In this document: positions 39,385 through 47,486 of the stretch, piece after piece
How positions within the stretch are numbered: the first letter of the stretch is position 1
Layout of the letters: the number at the start of each line of letters is the position of its first letter
DNA from: Oscillatoria sp. SIO1A7
GTDB lineage: Bacteria; Cyanobacteriota; Cyanobacteriia; Cyanobacteriales; Laspinemataceae
Assembly: GCA_010672965.1 (NCBI GenBank)
Contig: JAAHFN010000028.1
Location: 55,192-119,191 of the forward strand
Direction: 5' to 3'
DNA: 64,000 nucleotides
Made by a program: the position numbers and the translations under genes
The notes under the pieces: generated by a model
What the model saw: the letters and a program-made list of their open reading frames with translations, nothing else
What the model was told of the DNA's origin: nothing
Database searches by the model: none

Positions 39385-39504
39385 GGACTTACGCAACAAA
39401 AGGGGCAATTGCGCTATCGCCATAGCGCGATCGCAACGCTTTCCTTACGGTGCGTCGGGGGATTGCCCCTACAAATACCAGATCTAGATATTTGGCGTAA
39501 GTCC
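39385..39504. repeat. MITE-like element with GGACTTACGC termini
   Basis: GGACTTACGC at 39385 and GCGTAAGTCC ending at 39504 are exact inverted ends. The interior carries a GGGGCAATTGCGC / GGGGGATTGCCCC pair. Lies between the small ORF and the kinase 3' end. Confidence 0.75.
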
Positions 39505-39611
39505 TGTAATTTTTTCTTTTCTAAAGAGGCCGTCGCCCTAAGGCGCGATCGCCTCCTCTCTTTCGCCAATCCTCTTTTATGATTATACCCAGAAATGTGA
39601 GTCAAACGAAC

Positions 39612-39830
39612 CTGGGGCGCGATTCTCCCTAAAAGATGCTCGGATTCTTTGGCTGCCGGAGCGGCCGCGAACACTGGGGCGCGATTCTCCATAAGAGATG
39701 CTTCGCTATTGCTCGGATTCTTTGGCTGGTGGAGCGGCCGTAAAAACTGGGGCGCGATTCTCCATAAGAGATGCTTCGCTATTGCTCGGATTGGCTGGTG
39801 GAGCGGCCGTAAAAACCGGACATAGTCGCT
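39612..39830. repeat. Three tandem copies of the kinase gene's 3' end
   Basis: A unit of about 75 bp beginning CTGGGGCGCGATTCTCC and ending TGGAGCGGCCGTAAAAA is present three times (starting near 39612, 39672 and 39747). Only the last one and part of the middle one lie inside the kinase gene; the others follow its stop as non-coding echoes. Confidence 0.85.
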
Positions 39831-41559
39831 TCTGTGCTCGGACTTTGGCTAGAAGCTCGGAGGCATCCGAGCGTTTCCCTACCAAATTAATGGCCTTTTC
39901 CAGGTGAGTCTCGGCATCTATATAATAAGGACAAGGGGCAGCCGCTTCCTGGCCTTGCTCAAAATAGACCAAACCCAGATTTTTATGCAAAGCCGATCGG
40001 GTTTTCACTCGATCGCTTAGCTTCAAACCTCGCAATAGCAAGTCGATCGCCATCTGATAGTCTTTTTCCCGAACCGCGTACAAGCGGCCTAAATTATTCA
40101 GAGCCAGAGACACCGCACTGCGATCGCCTCCTTCAATTGCTTTTTGATATTCCCTGCGGGCACAATCGAGTTCCGAGCTATCCTCGCAAGCCGAGCCTAA
40201 GTTATAACGAGCCATCGAAAATTCGGGATTAAGCCGAACCGCCCACAAAAAATAGGACTTAGCTGCTTTGACATCACCTTTTATATAGCGATCGTATCCG
40301 CTTCGGTTCAAAACACTGGCTATCTGCGGCGCTCCCCAGGGCCAGCTTATCAATCCCAGCAAACTCAATCCCAATCCCAACTTAGCTATAAAGGGGGATT
40401 TCCTTATAGACTTTGCCCAATCCACCAATATCCTGGACTTTCCTGGTTTCGCCTCTTTGTCGGGAGAGAGGTCCGGTGAGAGGTCGGGAGAGAGCTTGGC
40501 AGAGAGCTTGGGGGAATGGGCGATCGCTCCTGGCATTTGTGCGGCTTCCCAATTTATGGTTGGGTCTGGTGCCAGCATCTCTGCTTCCACCAAACCACTG
40601 GGCTTAGCTTGGGTAGCCCCTATCCCGGCAGGGCTCCCGGCAGGGGGGTTGGGCCACTGGTTTCCAGGGGGGTTGGGAAAATAGCTGACAGGGCTAGGGC
40701 TTGCCGCAAAATCCAGAGATTCCAGACCATCTAAAATAGCCCGGGCATTTGGGGGGCGTTTGCCGGGAAACGGAGCCATCAAATAGTCGATAAAATCTGC
40801 AAATCGTTCGCTGACTGCCGGAACTTCTTCTCGCCAAAGCAGTTTCCCGAAGTTGGGATCTTCCTCAAACTCCAGGGGACTTTTTCCCGTTAGCAAATGA
40901 ACCATCGTGCGCCCGACAGCAAAAAAATCCGATTGCGGCACCGCCTTGCCATTGGACTGCTCAAAAGGCGTATAACCGGGGGACATCACCCCAGTTCCCG
41001 GCTTGCCAGCACTAATCTTTACTAAAAAAGTATTGGTAATTTCTTTAACTGCTCCAAAGTCAATCAACGCTAAAGAGCCGCTCGGTTTGATAATAATATT
41101 CGCAGGTTTAATATCTCGATGAAAATATTGCTGCTGATGGAGCTTATCTAAAATTTCTGCCAGTTGTTTTAACCAATCTAAAGCTCGTTCCTCAGATATG
41201 GGCTCGCAGTCTCGACTATCCAGCCATGCTTCTAAATCTTTTCCCTCAATTTTTTCCATCACCAAACAGTGCAAAGGTTCCTTAAAGCCATTGGGTTGAT
41301 GGGTAAAATAGGCATCCGGTTCCACTCTGGGAATCCCGGGATGCCGCAACTGGCTCAGAACCTTTGCTTCCCGCTGGAACAGGGAGATAATTTGCTTTTG
41401 GCTGGCGGGGTCTAGGAATTCTCCCAATTTAAGAACTTTGAGAACCATAGTCGCCCCCCGGCAATCCACCTCAAAGGTGCAGCCAAAACCGCCAGCACCC
41501 AAGGGGCGCAAGACTCTATATCGTTCTAGCAGGATATCTCCTGTATTAATCGCGTTCAT
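39706..41559 (-). CDS. Serine/threonine protein kinase with TPR repeats
   Basis: 617 residues from ATG at 41559 (TTG at 41571 is an alternative). The Hanks-type kinase domain covers about residues 10-270: glycine loop [12 protein letters not shown], Lys in MVLKVLK, catalytic loop [15 protein letters not shown] and the P+1 loop [14 protein letters not shown] Pro-rich linker, a membrane segment ([19 protein letters not shown] at about 395) and four TPR-like repeats ([29 protein letters not shown]) follow, presumably outside the cytoplasm. The C-terminus is made of a 3' tandem repeat ([18 protein letters not shown]). Family members of this type regulate stress and motility; the target is unknown. 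Confidence 0.9.
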   Translation of the reverse strand: MNAINTGDILLERYRVLRPLGAGGFGCTFEVDCRGATMVLKVLKLGEFLDPASQKQIISLFQREAKVLSQLRHPGIPRVEPDAYFTHQPNGFKEPLHCLVMEKIEGKDLEAWLDSRDCEPISEERALDWLKQLAEILDKLHQQQYFHRDIKPANIIIKPSGSLALIDFGAVKEITNTFLVKISAGKPGTGVMSPGYTPFEQSNGKAVPQSDFFAVGRTMVHLLTGKSPLEFEEDPNFGKLLWREEVPAVSERFADFIDYLMAPFPGKRPPNARAILDGLESLDFAASPSPVSYFPNPPGNQWPNPPAGSPAGIGATQAKPSGLVEAEMLAPDPTINWEAAQMPGAIAHSPKLSAKLSPDLSPDLSPDKEAKPGKSRILVDWAKSIRKSPFIAKLGLGLSLLGLISWPWGAPQIASVLNRSGYDRYIKGDVKAAKSYFLWAVRLNPEFSMARYNLGSACEDSSELDCARREYQKAIEGGDRSAVSLALNNLGRLYAVREKDYQMAIDLLLRGLKLSDRVKTRSALHKNLGLVYFEQGQEAAAPCPYYIDAETHLEKAINLVGKRSDASELLAKVRAQKRLCPVFTAAPPANPSNSEASLMENRAPVFTAAPPAKESEQ

Positions 41560-41574
41560 CTTTTTTTTCAACTA

Positions 41575-41838
41575 GGGAATTGGGATTTGAGCATTGGGCA
41601 TTGGGCATTGGGCATTGGGCATTGGGGAATTGGGCATTGGGGAATTGGGAATTGGGAGAGTTTTAAATTTTAAGTGTTAAATTTTGAGTTGCAATTCTTT
41701 AATTTAAAACTCAAAGCTCTCAAGCTAAGAAATCAAAGGCATTGGGAGAGGTTTAAATTTTAAGTTTTGAATTTTGAGTTGCAATTCTTTAATTTAAAAC
41801 TCAAAACTCAAAACTCAAAACTCAAAACTCAAGACTGG
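41575..41838. repeat. GGGCATT array and paired TTTTGAGTTGCAATTCTTTAA elements
   Basis: 41591-41660 is a GGGCATTGGGCATTGGG/GGGAATTG array. Two copies of an element built of TTAAGTTTTGAATTTTGAGT, GCAATTCTTTAATTTAAAAC and TCAAAACTC follow (41662-41721 and 41750-41831). The same element recurs at about 44390-44465, 45918-45992 and 46036-46115. Confidence 0.85.
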
Positions 41839-41840
41839 CC

Positions 41841-43553
41841 CTAAACTTCTAGGGCCGCGAGTAGCAGGCGCAGATTGCTCGGTGCATATCCCAATCTTAA
41901 TGGGGAATAGTCGGCGAGGCTAGAGAGGAGTTGCTGGAGCTGCTCCTTGATGCTGGCCGAGCCCCCCACAACGCTAGGCAACTCGCTTTTAACCCGAGCG
42001 AGGATGGTGCGGTTTTGGATCTCCTGGATTTTGGCGGGAGAGCGATCGCTTACTAAAGCATGGCTTCTCAAGCAACCGAGTTTTTCCAGTTCGCCATTAT
42101 CCAGCATGGCACGGATATCTTCGCGGACGACCCGAACAAATTGATTTAGAACGTATTTGCGCAGCACCGGCTGCAGGGTAAATAGAGGTTCTTCCGCTGG
42201 GGTTTCTTCCGCTGGGTTAGGAGATTGTTCGACAAGCGATCGCCGTCGCAGGGATTCCATCGCCCCTACTAAATCCGTCCCCGAAACCGAATGCCAAATC
42301 CGCTCTTGCACTTGGGACAAAGAAATAGAAGCCGACTCAACAGATTCAATAGCCAGCCAGTAGATTATCTCTCGTTCTAGTTCGGACAGGCGCTCGAAAT
42401 GTTCGCTCAATAGTTGCCCCAAAGCATCGCCTACTATCAAGGTGCTTTTGCGTAGAAATAGGGAAATATTGCCACCGAATAGTTCCATAATTGTGGAGGC
42501 GGCAATTTTTAAAGCTGCTGGATGGCAGCTATAGCGCTGAATCAGTGCCGATATATTCGGTTTGCTCGCCGACAAACCACGCTCGGCCAAGATAGCTTGA
42601 GCCGATTCTTCATCTAGGCCGCCGAGTTCCTGGCAGCGAACAGAATCTCCGGCAAGAGTCAAAATTTCAATTGGTTTTTCCCGACTGGCCACCAGCAAGC
42701 AACTGCGCAAGGAGAACTCTGTCACCTGTTTGAGAAATTTGCCATAGTCCTCATATCCCGGCCGATAATATCCCGCCAATTGTCCGCTACCCATTACCGT
42801 TTCCAGATCGTCGAGAATTAGCAAACAGCGGCGATCGCGCACAAAAGCCATCAACTGGGAAACTTCACTGGCGCAAGAAGCCAGCTTTGCTGCTTCGCCG
42901 GTTATCGTTTTTGGCGGCTTCGAGATCTTGCCTTGATACAGGTATTGCACCAACTCGCCGACCAGTTCGCAAAAAAGTGGGGCGTGGCGCAGACTGTACC
43001 AAATTACATATTCAAATTCGCCTTTTATTGCTTCTTCTTCCGCCAATTTCGCCGCGAGAGAACTTTTGCCAATTCCCCCCATACCCAATATCGCCGCTAA
43101 CTGGCAGTCATCATTGACTATCCATTGTTTCAGCTCCTCCAGTTCCCGAGCCCGACCTTCAAATCCCGAAATATCTGGCGGTCTGTGGCAACCCATAAAA
43201 GGAAGATGACCTTTGTCTATTTTATAGTTCTCTTCTAGCCAATCCGCCACATCGCGCCAATTACTGAGGCTGTTGGCCGGTCGCTCGACCAGCACTTCTA
43301 CATACCTATATATAGTATTGGTCAATGCCTTGCGCACGCCGGAGAGATCCTTGGCTAGTGTAGCGGCCATTTTATTGGGGCTATAGTCGCAGACCAATCC
43401 GCGCAGATATTCTTTTTCTACGTCGGTGAGTCCGCGCTTTTTGCTCGGATCCCAGATTTTCTTGGCTTTGCCCAAGTCGGCATACAATTTTTCTAAATCC
43501 CAATCTTGGGCAGCTTCGGCAAATTCTTCCTTTTGCGGTTCTGCTGGAGCCAT
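41841..43553 (-). CDS. NB-ARC (STAND) NTPase with N-terminal HTH-like domain, sensor region missing
   Basis: 570 residues from ATG at 43553. Residues about 18-95 (LEKLYADLGKAKKIWDPSKKRGLTDVEKEYLRGLVCDYSPNKMAATL) are the domain shared with the DUF1822 gene nearby. The NB-ARC domain has P-loop ILGMGGIGKSSLAAKL at about 153, Walker B RRCLLILDDLET, RNBS-like LLVASREKP and the GLPLA-equivalent CHPAALKIAA. The protein ends at RLGYAPSNLRLLLAALEV, where relatives known to me continue (GYA-x-GN-x-LNLL) into pentapeptide and WD40 repeats. The missing sensor suggests C-terminal truncation, and repeats adjoin the stop. Bacterial NB-ARC proteins of this type are defence or signalling switches. Confidence 0.85.
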   Translation of the reverse strand: MAPAEPQKEEFAEAAQDWDLEKLYADLGKAKKIWDPSKKRGLTDVEKEYLRGLVCDYSPNKMAATLAKDLSGVRKALTNTIYRYVEVLVERPANSLSNWRDVADWLEENYKIDKGHLPFMGCHRPPDISGFEGRARELEELKQWIVNDDCQLAAILGMGGIGKSSLAAKLAEEEAIKGEFEYVIWYSLRHAPLFCELVGELVQYLYQGKISKPPKTITGEAAKLASCASEVSQLMAFVRDRRCLLILDDLETVMGSGQLAGYYRPGYEDYGKFLKQVTEFSLRSCLLVASREKPIEILTLAGDSVRCQELGGLDEESAQAILAERGLSASKPNISALIQRYSCHPAALKIAASTIMELFGGNISLFLRKSTLIVGDALGQLLSEHFERLSELEREIIYWLAIESVESASISLSQVQERIWHSVSGTDLVGAMESLRRRSLVEQSPNPAEETPAEEPLFTLQPVLRKYVLNQFVRVVREDIRAMLDNGELEKLGCLRSHALVSDRSPAKIQEIQNRTILARVKSELPSVVGGSASIKEQLQQLLSSLADYSPLRLGYAPSNLRLLLAALEV

Positions 43554-44026
43554 CGCTTTTCCTTATAAAGTTGCTAATTTTATCGTACCCAATTCTTTCT
43601 TTTTATACTTAAGTCACTATGCGGACAATTATTTAGGAATCTATAGCAAGCTTAAATAATTCGCAATATATGAGAAATCTATACAAAAAAAACGCTTTCT
43701 TTAATTAAAGAAACCGTGTAAAGGAGGTCCGGGCGAATACCATAACCACGGACCCTATAGCTAGAAGCGTGACAACGCAAAATACTCTATTTCTAGTTGG
43801 CGAGCGATCGCAGACTCTAAGAAATGTTATTTGGATCGATTCCGAGTTCCATCAAGCAGCCGGCTTATCGGCCCGTTGGCGTTCGGCTGCTGCCTCTTGT
43901 TGGACCGCCTGTGTCTCTTGTTGGGCTGCTTCCTCGGGAAGGGGGACCAAATTGCTATTCGCCCCTACATCCCGGCAATCCCGGCAATGCTTATGCTATA
44001 TAAAAGCTGACCCCTGACTGCTATAT
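43554..44026. other. Intergenic region with palindrome and possible Uma2 tail remnant
   Basis: It holds a perfect palindrome TTTCTTTAATTAAAGAAA (about 43694-43711), a GGTCCG...CGGACC hairpin (43726-43755) and, at 43852-43950 on the minus strand, a frame reading EEAAQQETQAVQQEAAAERQRADKPAA then stop. That resembles the coiled-coil tail of Uma2-type nucleases and is probably a remnant. Confidence 0.4.
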
Positions 44027-44193
44027 AGCAACGGCGGGAATTGCACCCGCATCTCCCGGTCTGCTCCAGGGGATTCTACTTTTTCGGGACTTATGCAAAA
44101 TATCCATATTTTGCGGTTCGTAGGGGCAATCCCCCCGTGGTTGCCCCTCCCCATAGTGCCGTTGCGTAAGTCCTATTTTTGAAAAACGTTGCT
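44027..44193 (-). pseudogene. tRNA-like gene split by a MITE
   Basis: On the minus strand AGCAACG at the 5' end and CGTTGCT at the 3' end form a perfect 7-bp acceptor stem. GCGGGTGCAATTCCCGC makes a 5-bp T-stem with a 7-nt loop, though the loop is TGCAATT rather than TTCRANN. CCTGG/CCGGG forms an anticodon-like stem with a 6-nt loop. The D-arm region is interrupted by the 87-bp GGACTTATGC element at 44087-44173. The gene therefore cannot give a normal tRNA unless the insert is removed. Confidence 0.55.
44087..44173. repeat. MITE-like GGACTTATGCAA element inside the tRNA-like gene
   Basis: GGACTTATGCAA at 44087 and TTGCGTAAGTCC ending at 44173 match at 11 of 12 positions as inverted ends. Short T/A-rich flanks (TTTTTC and TTTTTG) lie outside. 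Confidence 0.75.
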
Positions 44194-44196
44194 GGT

Positions 44197-44269
44197 GGCA
44201 GCGAACCGAATCAACGGTTGCTTCTCGCCCTTGTCAAGGCGATCGCTCCTTCCACTAAGCTACGCTGCC
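44197..44269 (-). tRNA. tRNA-Val(GAC)-like gene, atypical
   Basis: 73 nt with a perfect 7-bp acceptor stem (GGCAGCG/CGCTGCC), a D-arm GCTT-AGTGGAAG-GAGC, an anticodon arm TCGCC-TTGACAAG-GGCGA with GAC in the loop, and a T-arm AACCG-TTGATT-CGGTT. The anticodon loop is one nt too long and the T-loop one nt short and lacks the usual TTC, so it is probably non-standard or degenerate. ACCA follows the acceptor directly, consistent with an encoded CCA end, and the next tRNA-like gene begins at once. Confidence 0.5.
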
Positions 44270-44572
44270 GTATCATCTATATATAGCGATCGGACTCAGC
44301 AGGGAGCTTTCGGAGCAGGGAGGACATGGGGACATGGGGCAAGGGAGCTTTCGGAGCAGGGGGCAGGGAGCGGGGGAGCAGGGGAATTGGGAAAAGTTTA
44401 AGTTTTAAGTTTTGAATTTTAAACTAAAGAGTTTTAACTCAAAACTCACAACTCAACTCAAAACTGTCTCCCTGTCTCCCTGTCTCCCTGTCTCCCATAC
44501 CCACCCAATGCGAACATGCCCAATGCCCCATGCCCAATGCCCTAATATGTCTTTTTATTAATTACAAAAATA

Positions 44573-45910
44573 ATGAACGAAATACTTCAACTAGCCCCCT
44601 CATTATTCGGCAATGCCACGGTGGTAATGCTACTCGATGGCAGTCCCGTGGCCATTGAAATCAATGGAGTTGATGCCCCGATTACGGCGGGCAACTTTGT
44701 CGATCTGGTGGAGCGAGGCTTTTACGACGGCACTGCATTTCACCGCATCGTGCGCGAGCCCAACTTGGCCATAGTGCAAGGGGGCGATCCAAACAGTAGA
44801 GACCCGAATTTTTCTGGCGTGCTGGGCACGAGCGGTTTTACAGATCCGGCAAGCGGCCAGGAGCGGACTATTCCCTTAGAAATTAAACCCGTCGGATTCA
44901 GCGATCCCATAATTAACCAGACTTTCAATCCCGATACGGTTCCGCCGGTCTTGCGGAATCTGCGCGGGACGATCGCAATGGCTCGCTCCCAATTTCTAGA
45001 TTCTGCCTCGTCGCAGTTTTATTTTAACTTAGCAGATTTGCCAGGATTGGACGGTCGTTTTGCAGTGTTTGGCCGAGTAACTGGCGGCTTTGATGCAGTG
45101 GATAGGGCTGAAATCGGCGATCGCATTACTATCGCCAAAGTAATAGATGGCATTGTCCCGAGCCGATTTTCCGACTTGATTGGCGACGCTACCGAGTTGA
45201 ACAACTTCATCAACTTTGTCAATTTCGCCAATCTGCCCTTGGGATTTGTGGACTTCTCCGATGGCAACGATAATATTACCCTAACCCCAGAAATTTCCGG
45301 TCAATTTCCCGGCGGCACCCGCGCCTTTTCTGGCAGCGATATCGTAACGGGTTCTAGCGCTAGGGATGTCGTCAATGGCAACCAAGGCAACGATACCATC
45401 GGCGGCGACGGAAATGCAGACTTTCTCCGGGGCGGTAGAGATAACGATTCTCTTTCCGGCGGCGAAGGTAACGATATTCTCAATGGAAATTTGGGTAACG
45501 ATACTGTAGATGGCGGAGCGGGAAATGACTTCGTGCGGGGCGGCCAGGGAAACGATATTTTAATTGGCGGCAACGACAACGATTGGATAGTTGGCGATTT
45601 TGGTAGCGATTCTCTGACTGGCGGTAGCGGGGCAGATACTTTTATCTTCAGAACGGCGACGGCTGTAGCTGCGACAGAGGCTGCGATCGCCGATATAATT
45701 ATCGATTTTAATCCCGCAGAAGGCGATCGGATCGCTATTGTTGGCGCTGCCAATATTGCCGAGCTAGCTTTCAATCAATCCGCAAGCGATACCCTAATTC
45801 AACAAGCAAACGGGAATATTTTAGGAATCGTTCAAAATACAAATCCGGCTGCAGTGCAAGGAGCGGCTATTGCAATAGGAGCTAGCGATATTGCGATGAA
45901 TGTTGGATAG
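44573..45910 (+). CDS. Cyclophilin-type PPIase fused to RTX calcium-binding repeats
   Basis: 445 residues from ATG at 44573. Residues about 15-205 are a cyclophilin domain (ITAGNFVDLVERGFYDGTAFHRIV; VQGGDPNSRDP; GTIAMARSQFLDSASSQFYFNLAD; FAVFGRVTGGFDAVD), which catalyses prolyl isomerisation. The FHRI and QFYFN catalytic-site motifs are kept. Residues about 260-365 are five or more RTX nonapeptide units (GGEGNDILNGNLGNDTVDGGAGND) that bind calcium, followed by the C-terminal RTX domain (ADTFIFRTATAVA...IIDFNPAEGDRIAI). There is no signal peptide, consistent with type I secretion. A foldase acting outside the cell is inferred. Confidence 0.9.
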   Translation: MNEILQLAPSLFGNATVVMLLDGSPVAIEINGVDAPITAGNFVDLVERGFYDGTAFHRIVREPNLAIVQGGDPNSRDPNFSGVLGTSGFTDPASGQERTIPLEIKPVGFSDPIINQTFNPDTVPPVLRNLRGTIAMARSQFLDSASSQFYFNLADLPGLDGRFAVFGRVTGGFDAVDRAEIGDRITIAKVIDGIVPSRFSDLIGDATELNNFINFVNFANLPLGFVDFSDGNDNITLTPEISGQFPGGTRAFSGSDIVTGSSARDVVNGNQGNDTIGGDGNADFLRGGRDNDSLSGGEGNDILNGNLGNDTVDGGAGNDFVRGGQGNDILIGGNDNDWIVGDFGSDSLTGGSGADTFIFRTATAVAATEAAIADIIIDFNPAEGDRIAIVGAANIAELAFNQSASDTLIQQANGNILGIVQNTNPAAVQGAAIAIGASDIAMNVG

Positions 45911-46382
45911 GGGCATTGGGAGAGTTTTGAGTTCGAGCGCCCCGGAGTTTTGACTTGCAATTCTTTAATTTATAAGTCAAAACTCAAAACTGTCCCCAAG
46001 TCCCCAAGTCCCATGAATATTGAATAGGGCATTAGGCATTGGGAGAGTTTTAAGTTTTAAGTTTTGAGTTTTGAGTTGCAATTCTTTAATTTACAAGTCA
46101 AAACTCAAAACTCTCAATATCTCCCCATTTCCCAATGAGACTATTTCAATTTTGTAATACGATCTTTTTGGTTGCGTAGTTGGGTTTAAGAACGAACCCA
46201 ACAAGGGGCTATCGTTGGGCTCGCCATCAACGAAACCCAATCTACTACTTGCAAAAGTGAAATGCTCCCTTTCCCAATTACCTCCCTAATTAAAATTTAC
46301 GAATAAAATTTTAAATTGTAAATTTAAAACTCACAACTCAACACTCATAACTCATAACTTTTCCCTATTCCCTATTGAAAAT
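45911..46382. repeat. Repeat-filled intergenic region
   Basis: Two copies of the GAGTTTTGAGTTGCAATTCT / AATTTACAAGTCAAAACTC element (45918-45992, 46036-46115), a degraded GTTGGGTTT / AAACCCAA inverted pair (46170-46245) and an AACTCATAACTC run. No gene. Confidence 0.8.
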
Positions 46383-47381
46383 TTACGAAACTTTCGCAGT
46401 ATCGTTAAAATGTAAGTCTAGGGAATGACAAACCACGCGATCGCGTCCTGTCCTTTTAGCTTTATAAAGAGCTTTATCTGACTCTCTTATCAGTATATCG
46501 GCAGAACAATGGCGGTTGGGAATTAGACTAGCAACGCCCAAGCTAAGGGTAAGAAACTGACTCACCTGAGAGCCCACATGAGAGATACCTCTAGCCTTAA
46601 TCCGAGAGCGAATAGTTTCGGCGATCTGAACGGCACCTATGGCTTCAGTATTGGGCAAAATCAGGGCAAATTCTTCACCGCCGTAGCGAGCGGCCAAGTC
46701 GGCCGATCTCCTTGCACATTGGTGCAAAATCTCGGCAACTCGTCTGATACATTCATCTCCTGCCTGATGACCGTAGGTATCGTTATAAGCTTTAAAAAAA
46801 TCAATATCGCAGAGAATAAGAGATAAGGGGGCTTTCTCTCGCATCAGGCGCTTCCATTCCCGATGCAAATACTCGTCAAAATGGCGTCGGTTGTGCAATC
46901 CGGTCAAGCCATCCATACAGGCAAGGCGTTGCAATTGCCTATTAGCAACTTCGAGTTTTTCTTTGGTCTGATATAGTTCCGTCCAAGCCCAGCGTTCTGC
47001 CAGGATACGGCGCACTCGCTGGCGCAGAACCGGCCAATGTATGGGTTTAGTGACATAATCGATCGCCCCCACCTCAAAAGCGCGATCGACTGAGGCTTCA
47101 TCTTCTAGAGCAGTAATCATTAAAATAGGAGGACAGTCTTGTCCTAAAAGGTCCTGCAAAGCAGAACAGCAGGTGAAGCCATCCATAACAGGCATCATGG
47201 CATCCAGCAAAATTATATCTGGTTTAAGCTGCAGGCTTGCCTCCATGCCTTCTTTGCCATCAGAAGCTAGGGCCACCCTATACCTTTCCCTTTCCATCGC
47301 CCGACGCATTACCAGTCGCGCAGTTTTCTCGTCGTCAACGACAAGAACTAGCGGTTGTTCCTCAAAGTCGGGATTAGTCAT
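46383..47381 (-). CDS. Response regulator with GGDEF diguanylate cyclase domain
   Basis: 332 residues. A receiver domain (VLVVDDEKTARLV; phospho-Asp in IILLDAMMPVMDG; DYVTKPIHW) is joined by a short helix to a GGDEF domain with RYGGEEFALILP as the active site (GGEEF variant, active in many enzymes). RSAD lies five residues before it, the inhibitory c-di-GMP site. It makes c-di-GMP when phosphorylated. The receiver is closely similar to that of the next gene upstream (VMRRAMEK...; MPVMDGF...; ALRQRVRRILAERWAWTEL), showing duplication of the receiver module. It is probably co-transcribed with that kinase. Confidence 0.92.
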   Translation of the reverse strand: MTNPDFEEQPLVLVVDDEKTARLVMRRAMERERYRVALASDGKEGMEASLQLKPDIILLDAMMPVMDGFTCCSALQDLLGQDCPPILMITALEDEASVDRAFEVGAIDYVTKPIHWPVLRQRVRRILAERWAWTELYQTKEKLEVANRQLQRLACMDGLTGLHNRRHFDEYLHREWKRLMREKAPLSLILCDIDFFKAYNDTYGHQAGDECIRRVAEILHQCARRSADLAARYGGEEFALILPNTEAIGAVQIAETIRSRIKARGISHVGSQVSQFLTLSLGVASLIPNRHCSADILIRESDKALYKAKRTGRDRVVCHSLDLHFNDTAKVS

Positions 47382-47486
47382 ACATATTCGCCCCCTAAAA
47401 GCTCCAACTGCGAAAGCCTCCAGCTTCTCACATTCTACCCTAACTCAGAATTTTTAAACCCGACTTCAAACAATTTCCCTAGAACG

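Noticed and set aside
39414..39692. 92-codon minus-strand frame starting [12 protein letters not shown]
   Set aside because: Start derives from the duplicated 3' end of the kinase gene and the rest runs through a MITE.
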